64,000 nucleotides of DNA from Artocarpus heterophyllus (Eukaryota > Streptophyta > Magnoliopsida > Rosales > Moraceae). Below are positions 42,967-55,300 of the stretch, in pieces (the stretch's first letter is position 1; every line of letters starts with the position of its first letter). The stretch is from NCBI GenBank assembly GCA_025403435.1, contig CM046345.1, positions 7,444,235 to 7,508,234 of the forward strand. The letters run 5' to 3'. The notes beneath the pieces were generated by a model. The model was not told where the DNA came from. It did no database searches and saw nothing but the letters and a program-made list of their open reading frames with translations. Both the position numbers and the translations under genes were made by a program.

Positions 42967-44268
42967 TCAATTAAGCAAAAACAAAGTAAAAAAAATGCAC
43001 ATCTGAGCCCCACTGCTTTGAAAAGAGGGAAAAATGTTCAAAGAAATGGGAATACATATCAACACATGGAAGCAAACAAGTAAGTAACTAAAGCATTCTA
43101 CCCAAAAAAAAAGGAAGAAAAAAGAGTAAACAACTAAGCAAGCAACTAAGCGAGAGCAAATTTCACTCCACTAATTTTGCCTCTTCTATATATAGAAGAT
43201 ATTCATAAAATAAAAAACTCTTCCCCTGACAATAAGACACAATCATTAAAAAAAAAAAAAAAAAAAAACTAGTTTATCTTTACAATATAAAAACGCCTTG
43301 CCGAGCTTGCACTTTTTTAATGGGAGCTATTCGTTAAGGACGACCTTTCTTCTTCTTTTTTTTTTCATTTTCTTGTTTTCTTTCCTTTTTTTTTTTCTTC
43401 TTCTTTTTCCACACAATCTTATATCTTTTAAGTTTTTTATTCTTCCTTTTAAGAGAATATGTTCCTCTTTTTTAACAACCTCATTAGTTTTATTTTAAAA
43501 TACACGAACTTAATAATTCTTTCTTCTAATTTATCCCCATTATCCAACCTTTTTTCCTTTGGAGCAATTTTTTTTTATCACTTTCTTCTTTTCCTCTCTC
43601 ATTTTTTAGTCATTTTCCCTGTTAAAGACACTTCTTTCAAACGTGTCCATATGTATTCTACAATTTCATTTTCTATATTTTTTTTTTCAATTTTTTCCTC
43701 CATTACATGCTCTTTTTAAAATATGTTTTGAAGGCCCATTACAACAATCTTTTTTTCTTAGAAATATGTGTCTTCTTTTAAAACTTTTTTCATGCAATTC
43801 CTTCAATTGTTATTTTCTAATAAACGCAATTTCTCTAATGTGTTCCTGCCAATCTGCCATCGTATTTTTTCTTTTATTTTTATGAACATAATTTCTTTCA
43901 TATACGTTCATGCTTAATGTTTTTATCTTTATTTTCATTTTGCTAAGAAATCCTCTGCATGGTAATCATTTTTTAATGTACTTTTTTAAATAGTTTTTGT
44001 CTATGTTCTCATTAAAATATACCTTTTAATATATGTCATTGTTTTATTTTGTTTCTTGTCCAATCCTTATTCTTAAAAAACGATACTCATAAAAATGTTT
44101 GCTTTAGTTTTTTATTAACTAACAATTAACTAATATATTTAGTATTAAATAAATTAAAAACGCAACAACTCAAGAATCCAAGCTTAAATAACACGTACAT
44201 ATATGAAACCTATAGAATTACTCCACACGTACATGGCACGTGAGTTCAACTAGTTTAAGTATGATATC

Positions 44269-46436
44269 TGTAACGTCCCGAAATTTATTTAATGTTAATG
44301 TAATGTAAATGATGAATTAGTGTGTCATAATTAAAGTTTTAACTTTAATTAGATTATTTGGTTGGATTTTGAGTTTTTGGTTGTTTTGTTAAATTGATGC
44401 ATTCAAATGATTTCTTATTGATTTAAAATGATGTTTTGAGTTTTAAAACACAATAATTTGTAAAATGTTAAAAATACTCTGTTTTACAAAACCGTGGGCG
44501 GCATATGGTTTTCGCACAGTAAAACCGCCCACCGATTTTCTCTATTTATTTCCCTTTCTCTCACTCTCTCTCCTCACTCTCCGGTTCCCTCTCTTTCTTC
44601 CCTCTCTCTCTCGGCAGCTCACTCTCTCTCAATCTCTTTCAAAAATTTTTAAAAACAAATCCGAATCCAAGCTTCGGGATAGCGAGGAGGAAGCTCGGGG
44701 ACGTGATTCGGCAACCGAGAACGCGGATTGAAGCTTCGATTCGAGGTTAGATTCAAAATTTCTAAACTTTTTACAAAATTTTCAATTTTGTGTATTTTTG
44801 AAATCTAGGGTTGTCTAAGCTTAGAAAACCGTGGATTTGTGTTAAATGAACTTAGAACAACTAGAATCTAAGCCTAGATTGAAGAAAAATGGATTGGATT
44901 CAAGATTTTTCATTTTTCCTCTCATTTTCTCATTTTCGGATTTTTGAGGATTTTGAGTTTAAATCTTGTTTAAATGAGTTCAAACATGTTCTAGTATGTT
45001 TTTCTATCAACTATGATTGTTTTTCATGCCTGGGGTTTGAGAAAAACAGGTTGGAATCCAGATTTGAATTTTAGGGATCGAGAAACCCGTGGCTGGGATT
45101 TCTGGGTTTTCCCAGTTTGGCAGGCCGAAGTTCATGTTCGGCGGGCCGGAGTGATGATCGGCAGGCCGGTGTTCTTCCGACCGGCAGGCCGAATCTGGGG
45201 AAATGTTCGGCAGGCCGAACCTTGTTTCCGGCAGGGCGAACTGTGCAGTTCGGCAGGCCGAAGCAAAGCGTCCGGCAGGCCGACCGAGGCATGGAAAATT
45301 TTGTGATTTTTACCCGTTTTCACTGTTTTGAACCCTGATTTAAATCCCAACCTTATAGGATGATTTTAAAGGTACAAATGGCACACTAGGACATCATGAA
45401 ATGATTTAGTAACATAGAATGTCTCAAACTAGATATTGATTGACTTAGTTGGTATCTAGGATTGTTCGTGGTTCCGTGGAGCTAACGTATAGCGGACCGG
45501 GATTGCGGTGTGGGGCACCGGCACGAGTATTGAGGTAGAAATTCTATCCTATTTCTTTGGTAGCCTGGTTTTGAAATAATTTAGCTTTGAAAAAGGTTTC
45601 TATCAAAATGTTTTCAACGGTTGTTTGAAAATGGTTTTATCGGTTATATTTTAATATACCGTGATTATGAAATGAACTTCATAATAAATGTAATTGACAA
45701 CACTCGGTAATTAGGTTTTGAATGATAATGATAATAAACACAAAGGCATGATGCCATATCAGAGATCGGGTCGTGTAGCGATCGACCTTGGGGGCAGGTC
45801 CCGAAACCCAGCTGGGCCACTACGGTGGTGATATCATGGTTTGCCTAGGTAAAAGTGAATTGGTGTTTTGATTTGACGAGTAGACTGTTCTGTGTCAGGA
45901 CGGTTTTACTCAAATTGTTCATTTATTTATTTATTTAAGTTTCCTTTGAATAACTTCTAATAATGCTATGTTCCTTTGCGTTAAACTATTTTTATAAAAC
46001 ATAATCCTACTGAGCCTTTCGCTCACGTTTTATTGTTTTAAATTTCCCCCCCCCCCCTTCTAGGTGGTTTCCCATTTAGGTTTGGAGAAGATTCTTCGGA
46101 CCGAACTCAGGAGCAGTAGGAGAGTTTATTTATATTTTGTATTATTTAATCAAGGCATGTAAGACTTAACTTTATGTGTACTTGGACTGTAATTGTATTT
46201 ATGATATTGTCAGAACCATGTATGTGCACAAGTTGTGGGTTGTGGAACCCATATTCGCGGTTTTTATTTAACTTTTATTACATGCTTAATATTTATAAAT
46301 TCTTTCATAAAATGTGGTAGAAAATCTTCTAAATTTTTATTCAATTTGATTCTCAAACGCTCGATTTTTATTTAAATTCTTGTTTAATTAATCTAAATAT
46401 TCCGCCACGTCACCTCCCGTACTCCGGGGCGTGACA
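44269..46436 (+). mobile_element. Gypsy-type solo LTR (2168 bp)
   Basis: Flanked by a perfect 5-bp target duplication ATATC (44264-44268 and 46437-46441). The ends are TGTAACGTCCCG and CGGGGCGTGACA, inverted repeats of the style seen at 38111-41312. Inside, a CT-rich stretch follows a TATA-like CTATTTATTT at about 44540, and a palindrome array lies at 45117-45288. No gag-pol sequence or second LTR is present. Confidence 0.85.
45117..45288. repeat. CG-rich palindromic motif array in the gypsy-type solo LTR
   Basis: About eight copies of TTCGGCAGGCCGAA-type text at roughly 20-24 bp spacing, including GTTCGGCAGGCCGAAC and variants with GGGCC or CCGG. The same core occurs at 22645-22724 in an unrelated copia-type LTR. 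Confidence 0.92.
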
Positions 46437-46441
46437 ATATC

Positions 46442-46977
46442 TGTGATTTCTTGATAATGAAAATGTGCAGTGTGATTTGGTTAGTCACGGTCAACCGCAA
46501 ACCGAACTACATGTATGTAAGTATTAATTAAACCCAAAATCAAGCTTTGGAGTAGAAAAAACCATATGATGTCATGCATAGTGGTCACTCTTAACCCTTT
46601 TTGCAACTAAGCAGTTATTTTGCATACCCCTAATCTTGTTGAGACATTGGTTTATTTTTTGTGAATTTTTTAATTAATTTTTAAATCAAAGAAGAAAAAG
46701 AGTTTAGGGTAGAGCTGACGATATGGAGAAAAGGGGGTTCGGATCAACATTCAAATCGACCTGAAATTGACACAAATAGATCAAAGGAACATGTCAATTT
46801 TTGGTTGACCGACTATGCCATGAAATCAATAAAAAAAATTAAAATATATATTTTGTATCTCATATTTTAGAGTTTGTTATGAACTTGTGATCTCATAGTA
46901 GTTGCTTTATATGTTTTATTTGCATAATTTTGATGGGTACTATCATATTTTAGTAGATTATATCTTCTTAGTTCTTT

Positions 46978-47008
<31 letters not shown>

Positions 47009-48400
47009 TAATAATATTTTATTTTTATTATTATTAAAAGACTATTAAAAGTATAAAATCTTTTTGGGTTCATGTATCAAAATCATGTCAAGGGTCAATT
47101 TCGATCAAGTCGTGTCATGTTAACCCCAAAGTGGTATGTCATACTCGTATTGTGGTTTTTCAAAAAAAAAAAAAAACTCGTGTCATGCATTACGTTCAAG
47201 TTGAGCCAAAAAAATAAAAGAAACAACTAAAACACAATACATAACACGAATTGTCACATCTAGTTGAGGTCCTATTTTAGTCCAATAGACTCAAAATGAG
47301 CTCTTAATAGTAAAAAAAAATTACAACAAATAAAACATTTTAAAAATATTTTAAATTCATAGTTCAAACTGTTATAAAATTTTAAAAATACCTTTATCTT
47401 CTTCGTCTCCTAGATAACCTTCACACCCACTCTTTCCCCACTCTTCCTCGTCTCTCCCCTCTGCCCTCCTCCAACGATGGCCTACTTCTCAACGACGGCA
47501 ACAATGCCATCAACAATGACTACCCGCGACAAAGTTCGACTTGCCAGGTTATCTTCAGCTCTGTTCATTTCCCTGGCATTGTCGAAGCCTCAAACTGCCA
47601 TTAAAGCCTATTCTTGTCACCTTGAATCTGTCACCATCAATGCAGATCTTCTTTGGTTCCAGTTTCTCTGCACAACGGCGAATCTTGATGGGCAACGACG
47701 GATCTGACAACGAGCGTCATCCGATCCCAACCTTATGTTCACAGTTCAACCTCGCGCCTACCAGAGAAGACGATGGCAATGGCAGGTCTCTCTCGGACGA
47801 CAGCGACTCTCTAACGCTACAATTGGAGGAGAGGGGAGAAGAAGGAAGAAAAAAAAGGAAAAAAAAATCAGAGGAGGAAAACTCCGCGAAAGGAAAGAGA
47901 AAGAAGAGAGAAAAAAAGGAAGGAAGAGATGAGAGAAAAAAAGGAGAAAAAACCCTAAATAAATAGGAGTATTTTTTAATTCATTTAGTTATAAAATCTA
48001 CATCAATATTTTTTAGGCTATTTATTTTTATTATTATTAATTTTTACATTTTTATAAAAATTATAAAAAATGTTACTTTTTTAAAATTAAATAGTATAAA
48101 TGTCAACTTTTGAAACTATTTGTAGTAAATATCAAATTTATAATGTAAATATTTTATCTAACTTTTTGTTTCTATATGCAAATAATGTATTTACATTTTT
48201 ATTTTCAATGTAAATTTACAAATAAATAAGTTGTTTACATTATAAATCTAACATTTACATTTATTAAAAATATTTTCAAAACCTTATATTTATTTTAAGG
48301 AGATTCAAAAATCTAACTTTTTTTTCATTCTATTTAATTTTCATTCCTTTACAAATACGGTCTATTTTCCTCATTCTCCATATTCAAAGGCCTCACTGCC
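46442..48400. other. Intergenic, no gene supported
   Basis: A TAA/AAT tract lies at 46981-47016. A GC-richer island at 47460-47960 has a plus-strand frame that ends in a Lys/Glu-rich run; it has no recognised domain and may be transposon-borne captured DNA like the cargo at 20603-21195. Confidence 0.5.
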
Positions 48401-48422
48401 CAATTCACATGGCCGACCCTGT

Positions 48423-48447
48423 AACGGCGTCGTTTTAATAATATATA
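48423..48447 (+). promoter_or_regulatory. Core promoter of the OCRE/G-patch gene
   Basis: AACGGCGTCGTTTT, a near-palindromic element often seen in plant housekeeping promoters, is directly followed by a TATA-like AATAATATATAG. The first in-frame ATG is about 45 bp further on. Confidence 0.45.
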
Positions 48448-48490
48448 GCCTAAGACACAAAAAGAGGGAAGCAAGAAGCAAGCAAATGGC

Positions 48491-48596
48491 ATGTTCCAAG
48501 TTGCGACATCGATGGAGTCCGATTCGCAAAATTCTCAGAACACCGATTCCTTGTTCGTTTGGGACGAATCCTCTCAGCTTTTCTTCCATGCCAGGT

Positions 48597-48641
<45 letters not shown>

Positions 48642-51629
48642 TATGGTATCTGTATATAAGGGTTTTGGATTGTATGTTTATTTCTTCATGGATTTAATTG
48701 AATTGCAGTAGTGGATTTTATCACGACCCAAACGCCGGTTGGTACTACAGCAGCAGAGATGGTCTCTACTACAAATTCGAGAACGGAAGTTACGTACTTC
48801 TTGATTCAGTTCAGGTTTTGATTTCTTTTCTCTCTTCAATTTTTCTTTTTCAGATTTTTCATTATTTTACATTGATTTTTTTTCTTATTTCTTTTCAGAG
48901 TGATAAATCTGAAATGTCTCAGAGCGAAGTAGGTGTGAATGGGAATTCAATTGGAAATGAATTGTGTGAAAAAAATGAAGACGACAGTGAGAATAATAGC
49001 TCGTTCTTACAACGGGATGAATCTGGTGCTGACCAATGCGAAGGAGTTGGTAGAGACGAACCAAATTCTGGTAAGAGCCTTTGCTATGTATAGAAGTGTT
49101 GTTCTATTTTTTTTTTTGGTTATAGTTTTGGGTGGAACTTTCAATTTTATTATGCTGATCTTTGATGTTTTTGTAATTAGTGTTACAATCTCAAGTAAAT
49201 TTTTATTTTTTGAGTTATTGAATTTTGGGTCAAGTTCGTTGTTGGAATACCCAGGATTTATATCTGATTTTTTGCTGTTTGTTTGGTCTAATACTTGTTA
49301 GCGCGTAAGTGTTATTTTTTTAGAAGACAACATGTAATTCTGTTGTAGTCCTACTAAGAAATCCAAGAGAAGAAAATTACAAGAACGGGTAATTTGGCAT
49401 TTTCGTGCCTGGAGATTTTGGTTCCTCGACATCGAAAGACATAACACCTTATTTTCTTATTTAGATAGATATATACATCACTCAGTCGGTCTGTTGGGCG
49501 TTTTGAAGCGTTAATTGGTCCTTTATTTGTTCAGGAACTACGGAATGCAAAAGCAGTCATTCACCTGAGAATCCCCCACCTCCTTCAGAATGGTATGCAG
49601 AATGTGTGGTTGATTATCCATGTTGTTATCACCATTGTTGTGAAATTGATTTGCTAACTTTAGTCATGTACTGTTCTTAAGGTTAGAAGATACGCTTATT
49701 GATCTTTATTTGTCTGGCTACTCAAGCCAAGTAGTCCGCGATGGTGCCGATGAGACAACTTCCTCAAAAGAGGATGAGAGGGATAACTTTGAGTTGCAGG
49801 CCGATGGTTTGTCCTTCTTTCTGGTACATTGTTGGTTGAGTGTCCATACGCAAGAACAGAATCTTAAATGGACTTGCTTGGTTGTCAGCAGGGGACAATG
49901 ATGCATACGAGTTAGAAGAAGGCGAATGGATTCCAGAAGACCCTCAGGACATTACTCGGTTTAGTGAAAACATATCAGATGAAGGTATTGTTGTTTGACA
50001 TGTTGAAGATTTACTTTAGGTAATCAATCTGTTTTAGTTTTTAGTCATGCATTAGCAATAACTGATGTGGCTTAACATGCAAGAATATCGTTGACATAGG
50101 TGTTTCATGGGAAGAAGAGAACTGGAGAGCTCAATATGGTCAAGTCATTCGATCTTCGGAAGAGCCAATGCCAGAGATACCTGCTGTGGATTTGTGGGAT
50201 TGGTCTATGGTTAAGGGGCCTAGAAAAGATGGAAAAGGTGAGGCTACGAAGCTTGTTGGGAGACTGATGAGGAAGTCCGCTAAGCTTCATCCCTCAATGC
50301 CTTCTGGTGGCGGTCTTCTAAAAACTGCTCCAATATGTGAAGTGCATCACGATCTGGTACGAGTTAAATCAGGTTTGCAATTCCTCCTTTCATTTAACAA
50401 AGTATAAAGTCTGCTTGATTTGTGATGGCTTTTTGTTTATTTGGTTATATATTCTGTGCGGTTACTGTATGGCGGCAGAAATAGTCGAAATCTGTGAGAT
50501 CTCGTACAAACTGCATGACTGCATCTGCATGTTTATATGTGGTTAAAACTTTTGTATTTGTATGGCTGATTTATTCTTTTGTGCTAGGGCAAATATATAG
50601 GTTGCGGAATCCTAGTGCAAGATTCTTAGCTTCCCTGTCAGCCTATGATTCTTCTAACCCAACCAAGGACTGGGGGTTTCCAGAATTATCATTGCACAAA
50701 CAATCTCTTCCCTTCCCTAAATCCAGGGGAAAAGTTGACTCAAAAACTGCATGTGGAGACTTGGCTGGCAATGATCTGCCTCCGTCGGAATATCAGCCCC
50801 CTTCATTTGAACAGGTGAATTTGATCGTTAACTAACATAATTCGTGGCTTAACTTTACCCGTTTTTGTCATACTTTTCTGGCTTAACATTTCATGCATGT
50901 ATCACAAAGTTAACAAGTACAAGTCAGAAGTAGTTGCCTTTGTAATTAAAGCAATATTCTATTTTGTGCTTGGAAATTCATCTATTAGTTTCTGTTCCTT
51001 TTTTGCTGAAATTCCTTTGTCCAAATGCCAGAGTAGAAGCCATTCATATAGGGACAGAGCTGCTGAGAGGAGAGCCCTGCATGGTGGTTTTGGTGTTGCT
51101 CCGGGACAAAAGAATTCTATGGTCGGCCATAGCGACATTCTGTCGTCACCTCCTTCAGCCTCCACAGAGGAAGCTGCAGCCGAGGCTTTGAACATTTCAT
51201 TTGGAGCTGGTAGTTATGCCCAAAAAATCCTAAAACGCATGGGCTGGAAGGAGGTAAATCCCATTAACCTCTGATATTTCCAGAAATTTTGTTCATAAGA
51301 TTACTGAAATCAGTCATCCATTGCATCCCTTAAAAGATTGTTAGGTTAGCTTGAACAGTTGAAAATAAAATACTTCTTAACTCGATTCAGTATGGCTTTT
51401 CTAAAGCAGTTTGGATACTTTTTACCTTTTTCTTTTTCTTTTTTTTTTTTGGCCTCTTTGTTTTGCTTATAGCCATCGAATCTCACCCAGTTTCTCTGCC
51501 TCCCCTTTATGATGCGGCCAGGGTGAAGCCCTGGGCAAGACTACAAAAGGCTTGATCGAGCCGATTCAAGCGGAAGGAAACATTGGCAATGCTGGATTGG
51601 GTTGGCCTAGGGGAAGATCAAAACACTGA
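48491..51629 (+). CDS. OCRE and G-patch domain protein (At5g26610-like)
   Basis: Ten exons with consistent GT/AG sites and phases: 48491-48594, 48709-48814, 48899-49070, 49535-49592, 49682-49806, 49892-49984, 50100-50372, 50588-50814, 51032-51253, 51522-51629; 495 aa. An aromatic OCRE-type segment (SSGFYHDPNAGWYYSSRDGL, residues about 35-70) is followed by an acidic linker, a conserved middle (WDWSMVKGPRKDGKGEA; KLHPSMPSGGGLLKTAPICE; VYRLRNPS-like IYRLRNPSARFLASLSAYDS) and a C-terminal G-patch (about 442-490: SYAQKILKRMGWKEGEALGK, then GLGW). G-patch proteins activate DEAH helicases in splicing and other RNA work; OCRE domains occur in splicing factors. A nuclear RNA role is therefore likely. 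No RRM is present, unlike SUA/RBM5. Translation could also begin at Met8 (48512); an out-of-frame ATG at 48486 overlaps the start. Confidence 0.92.
48599..48641. repeat. CT then TA microsatellite in intron 1 of the G-patch gene
   Basis: (CT)n at 48599-48619 followed directly by (TA)n to 48641, immediately after the exon 1 donor. Confidence 0.95.
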
Positions 51630-51825
51630 TGATATAACTGGCACTGGCCATCTACATGACTTTTTCTTCTTTCTCCCGAGCTTTTGTAATTGATTAAATG
51701 ATGTGCTGCTCCTCAGAATGTATACAAGGGTAACCAGAACGTATCATCTATAAGAAAGAGCCTAAAGTTTTACCTTTTTCTCCCTTTTTTTCCCGAGCAA
51801 TAGTATGACTTTCTCATTCGCCACA

Positions 51826-51910
51826 AAAAAACAAAAAAAAAACAAAAAACAAAAACAAAACATAACAACGCAAAAAACAAAAAAAAAACAGAAAAAAACA
51901 AACAAACACC
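51826..51910. repeat. A-rich simple sequence
   Basis: Runs of A broken by single C, about 80 bp, just beyond the G-patch gene. It could be the tail of an old retroposed sequence, but no body or target duplication was found. Confidence 0.8.
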
Positions 51911-52335
51911 TTACATTTGATGTTGTCGTAAGAATTATCCTTTATCTGTTTTTAGTTATTGGATTAATTTCTTAAAATTTGATATGTAAATGTTCTCGTT
52001 AAAAATTTATGAAAATAAAACATTTTCCAATTATAAATTATCAAAAAGGAAAAACGACAGCTCCCACCCTAAAAATTGTCCTTTTTAATAATGGTCCTTT
52101 CATTATATTTGTTAGACCTATTAATTGATAAGCCTTTGATGAAGTACTTGCATACATGATGCTAATACAAGGAGCCATCAAAGCACCTGCTAATGAGCCA
52201 TCCTACCGTGTAGGACTGCCTCAATTTCAAATATTTGTTAAAAAGTACAACAAAAAATTTAACTAATGTTTAACGTACAAATAACAAGGAGACAAAGAAT
52301 AATAATGTACAAAATTTTTTCTAAGTCTATTTATT
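51911..52335. other. Spacer between convergent genes
   Basis: Should hold the 3' UTR of FIP37. Nothing else recognised. Confidence 0.5.
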
Positions 52336-55300
52336 TCAGTTATCAGTTTCGCAAGACGTCATTTCAGTTTTAATTTTTTTATCAGAAGATGGTGAATCAC
52401 CTTTCTCCTCTATTGAACTTCTCTGCTGCAGCTCTTGCTTCAGCCTTTGGATCTCCTGGTCCTTCTCTTCTAGCTTCTCTTGCATCGTAAGTACCTGTGT
52501 AAAAGTTCTTTTAGTATCATGTCAAAGGCATAATTTTCATATTTGATACGCAAGTTTTGGAATCAAGGAATTATCCGTGTAAATAAAGCCAAATCGCATA
52601 CCAAACCATGATCAAAGAAGAAACTAATTACGTCAAAACCACCCAAAATGATCCTCAACTAGACAACAACGACGTTGTTCCGAATACATGGTAGCTGAGC
52701 TAGTGGGACATAACCACAAATGTATAGGAGATGAAGTAAATTATTTGGGAAATTGTGTTGATGTTATATTTGAAAAGAGTTAAACGACTTGTCGATTGTT
52801 GCAGCTGATTTAGTTGACAGTCGTTTCTTTAGTAATGCTACTTATAATTTAATTTTTCATCTGTTATTTGCTGCTGTCGTTTTGGCTGTATAAGAGCATA
52901 TGGACTCTGTTTTGTTATTCTTAGGTTTTCGACTCCATAAGTGTAATTTGGAGCTCGCAGAGCTTGTTAATGGAACTATACTGGATTGGTTCATAGTAAA
53001 CGAATTTCCTTTCATTTTCTAGTCTATTCTCTATTTTACTGACTTCCAAGTGTATATTAAAAGAAAACTAATAAATGGACGAAAAAAAAAAGGGTAGAGA
53101 AATAATTACCATTTCATTTGATCTTTCCACATCATTTGTTAGCCCCTCCATCTGTTTGTGCAGTCCTGTAAGATAAAGCGAAAAAAGGGATTACTAAGTC
53201 ATAAATCACACTACGTTTAAAAGACGCACAATATCAGTCAAAAGATGGAACGACTCCACGTTTATTTGAGCAACCATAATTACTAAGAATATTATACAAT
53301 GGGATTCAACATGGAGGGAGTTTCAAATCTTCTACAAAGACTTGAGCACGACATATTACTCACCTTCAAATTGATTTCTGAGTTCTGCATTCTGGGATTT
53401 TTGCAAAGCAAGTTTCATAGCTAAATCATGCATCTGCAAAACAATGACACAACTCAAATTAATTTGATGATCCGTCTTAAGTAACACCAGATGATTAAGA
53501 GAGTGCCAAGCTGCTTCAAGAATAGAGAGAGAAGATTTTTTCACCATCATGGACTGGTTCATGCCCTTGCAAATTTTCATATTATTGTTCTCGATTTTGG
53601 AACCCCAAGCTCAGAAACAAACTCATTTATTTATGCAGGCATGCAAATACACAGAAAACTTTCCATCAACTTGAGGGTGGGGGCGGGGACAAAATTCAAA
53701 AATTGGGAAAATAGAGGCTTAAAGTTGATAAAGAACACCAATAATGTAAAAAGTATGGGCAGAAGCAGTGGTAGCACCTTTCCCTCAGCAGCTTGATTTC
53801 CAATCTCCTCATTTTCCTCTTGCAAGGTTCTACATTTAGCCATCAGCATCTTCCCCATCTTACTTTGGGGAGTAAATTGGACTGCAGCAATATTATCCTC
53901 CAACTCTTTCACTTTCTTATCCTTCTCCTCAACCAAATTCTGACATCCATGCACCACAAAAAGTGCAAATTCAGACTTACTTAAAAGCAGACTAAGAGCA
54001 TATATAACATTTTAGGTATCACCAAGTAATCTTAAGAATATTGTAAGCGCCTAGCACACCTTTAAACGTGTAAACTCTTCATGGATTGCTGGATCTAGTA
54101 ACAACCTCCTTGCCTATAAGAATTAATCAACAAAGAATATTTAAGTCACTAGCAAAGTAACAATATAGTTAATCGCAAAAGCCAAAATAGAAAGAATAAA
54201 AAAGGAACCAAAACGACATAAAGATCCACGGAACCAATAATGTGAGACCGGATGCACTGTCTTGAAAGCAAAAGAAGAAGGGACAAAATGTCCTGCCTGC
54301 TTTGGTAGCTAGGAACTTATGAAACTTTCATTATTAGGAGACCAAATATATCAATAACGAACCTTTTAAACAAGAAAGTAAAAGATATAAAAGCTAAAGA
54401 ATAGTGTTTAAGCCAATGAATCCACTATTAAAGTATGCCTCGGTAAAATATCTATTTAGATGAAACTAAGGCATTAGGAATCACCTGCATTGACGGTGGC
54501 TTCAGTTGTACTCTCAACTCTCGAACTGAACTCTGTTGTTTAGTCAACAATGAACTTGTTGTCATACAAAAAATGATATAATTCAAGCAAGACTGCAAGA
54601 AAGAAGTAAAAAATCATCTGCTTAAAACCCTCCTAAATACTATTCCAGATTGTCAAGTAACGGAGTGAAGATAGCAAGTCTTTGGGTGAAAAAATTGAGT
54701 GGTAGAAGAGCGTCCTCATATTATAGCATGCATAGGTTCTCAGTATTATTTCCTCCTTCTCACTCTCAGTATTTACAGATATGTATGTGTGTGTGTTTAC
54801 CATTTAAAAATAATAATAATAATAATAATAGTAATAGTAGTAGTAGTAGTAGTAATAACCATGTCCTTAAGGTGAAATTTTCCTCTCCAATATCATTTGT
54901 CCCAATGTTTCTGTAAATAAAAGTTTAAAACCATTGAATATGCATAATCGCACACACTCTAACACACTCTAACCAACACACTCTAAACAGATTCAATATT
55001 ATCACATGCACACAGCATCATCTAAAAGGAAAAGACAAGCAAAGAGCTCTCACCTTCAGCTCTGCTATCTCCTGCTCTCGCTTTGCAAATGTCACTATGA
55101 AAGCAGCTTCCTTCTTTTTTGCTTTTTCTAACTAAAAACGAGGGAACAACATATTATAATCATACATTAAAATGTGAATTTGTATATGTATGTAAAAAAA
55201 TAGAAGATAATAATAATAAACGCAAGGAATAATCAAGACTAAACCTGTTCTCGCAATGACTCCTCAGACCTCTTCAGGCTCTGAAGGTAATTGATCACTA

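Larger units (their letters stand above)
42290..44254. mobile_element. Possible element with ACTAGT...CACGT inverted ends
   Basis: The left end ACTAGTATTTTGCACGTCCA and the right end TGGCACGTGAGTTCAACTAGT are partly inverted copies. The interior is noncoding and includes a strongly pyrimidine-rich block (43290-44130). The ends also resemble Helitron 3' termini (CTAG after a short hairpin), so the class is open. Confidence 0.3.

Noticed and set aside
43298..43885. Several overlapping Phe-rich, membrane-like frames
   Set aside because: They follow from the T-rich composition; no start context, domain or splice support.
47477..47966. Plus-strand frames ending in a Lys/Glu run
   Set aside because: No domain, and the open frame ends in purine-rich simple sequence. 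Kept only as a GC-richer island.
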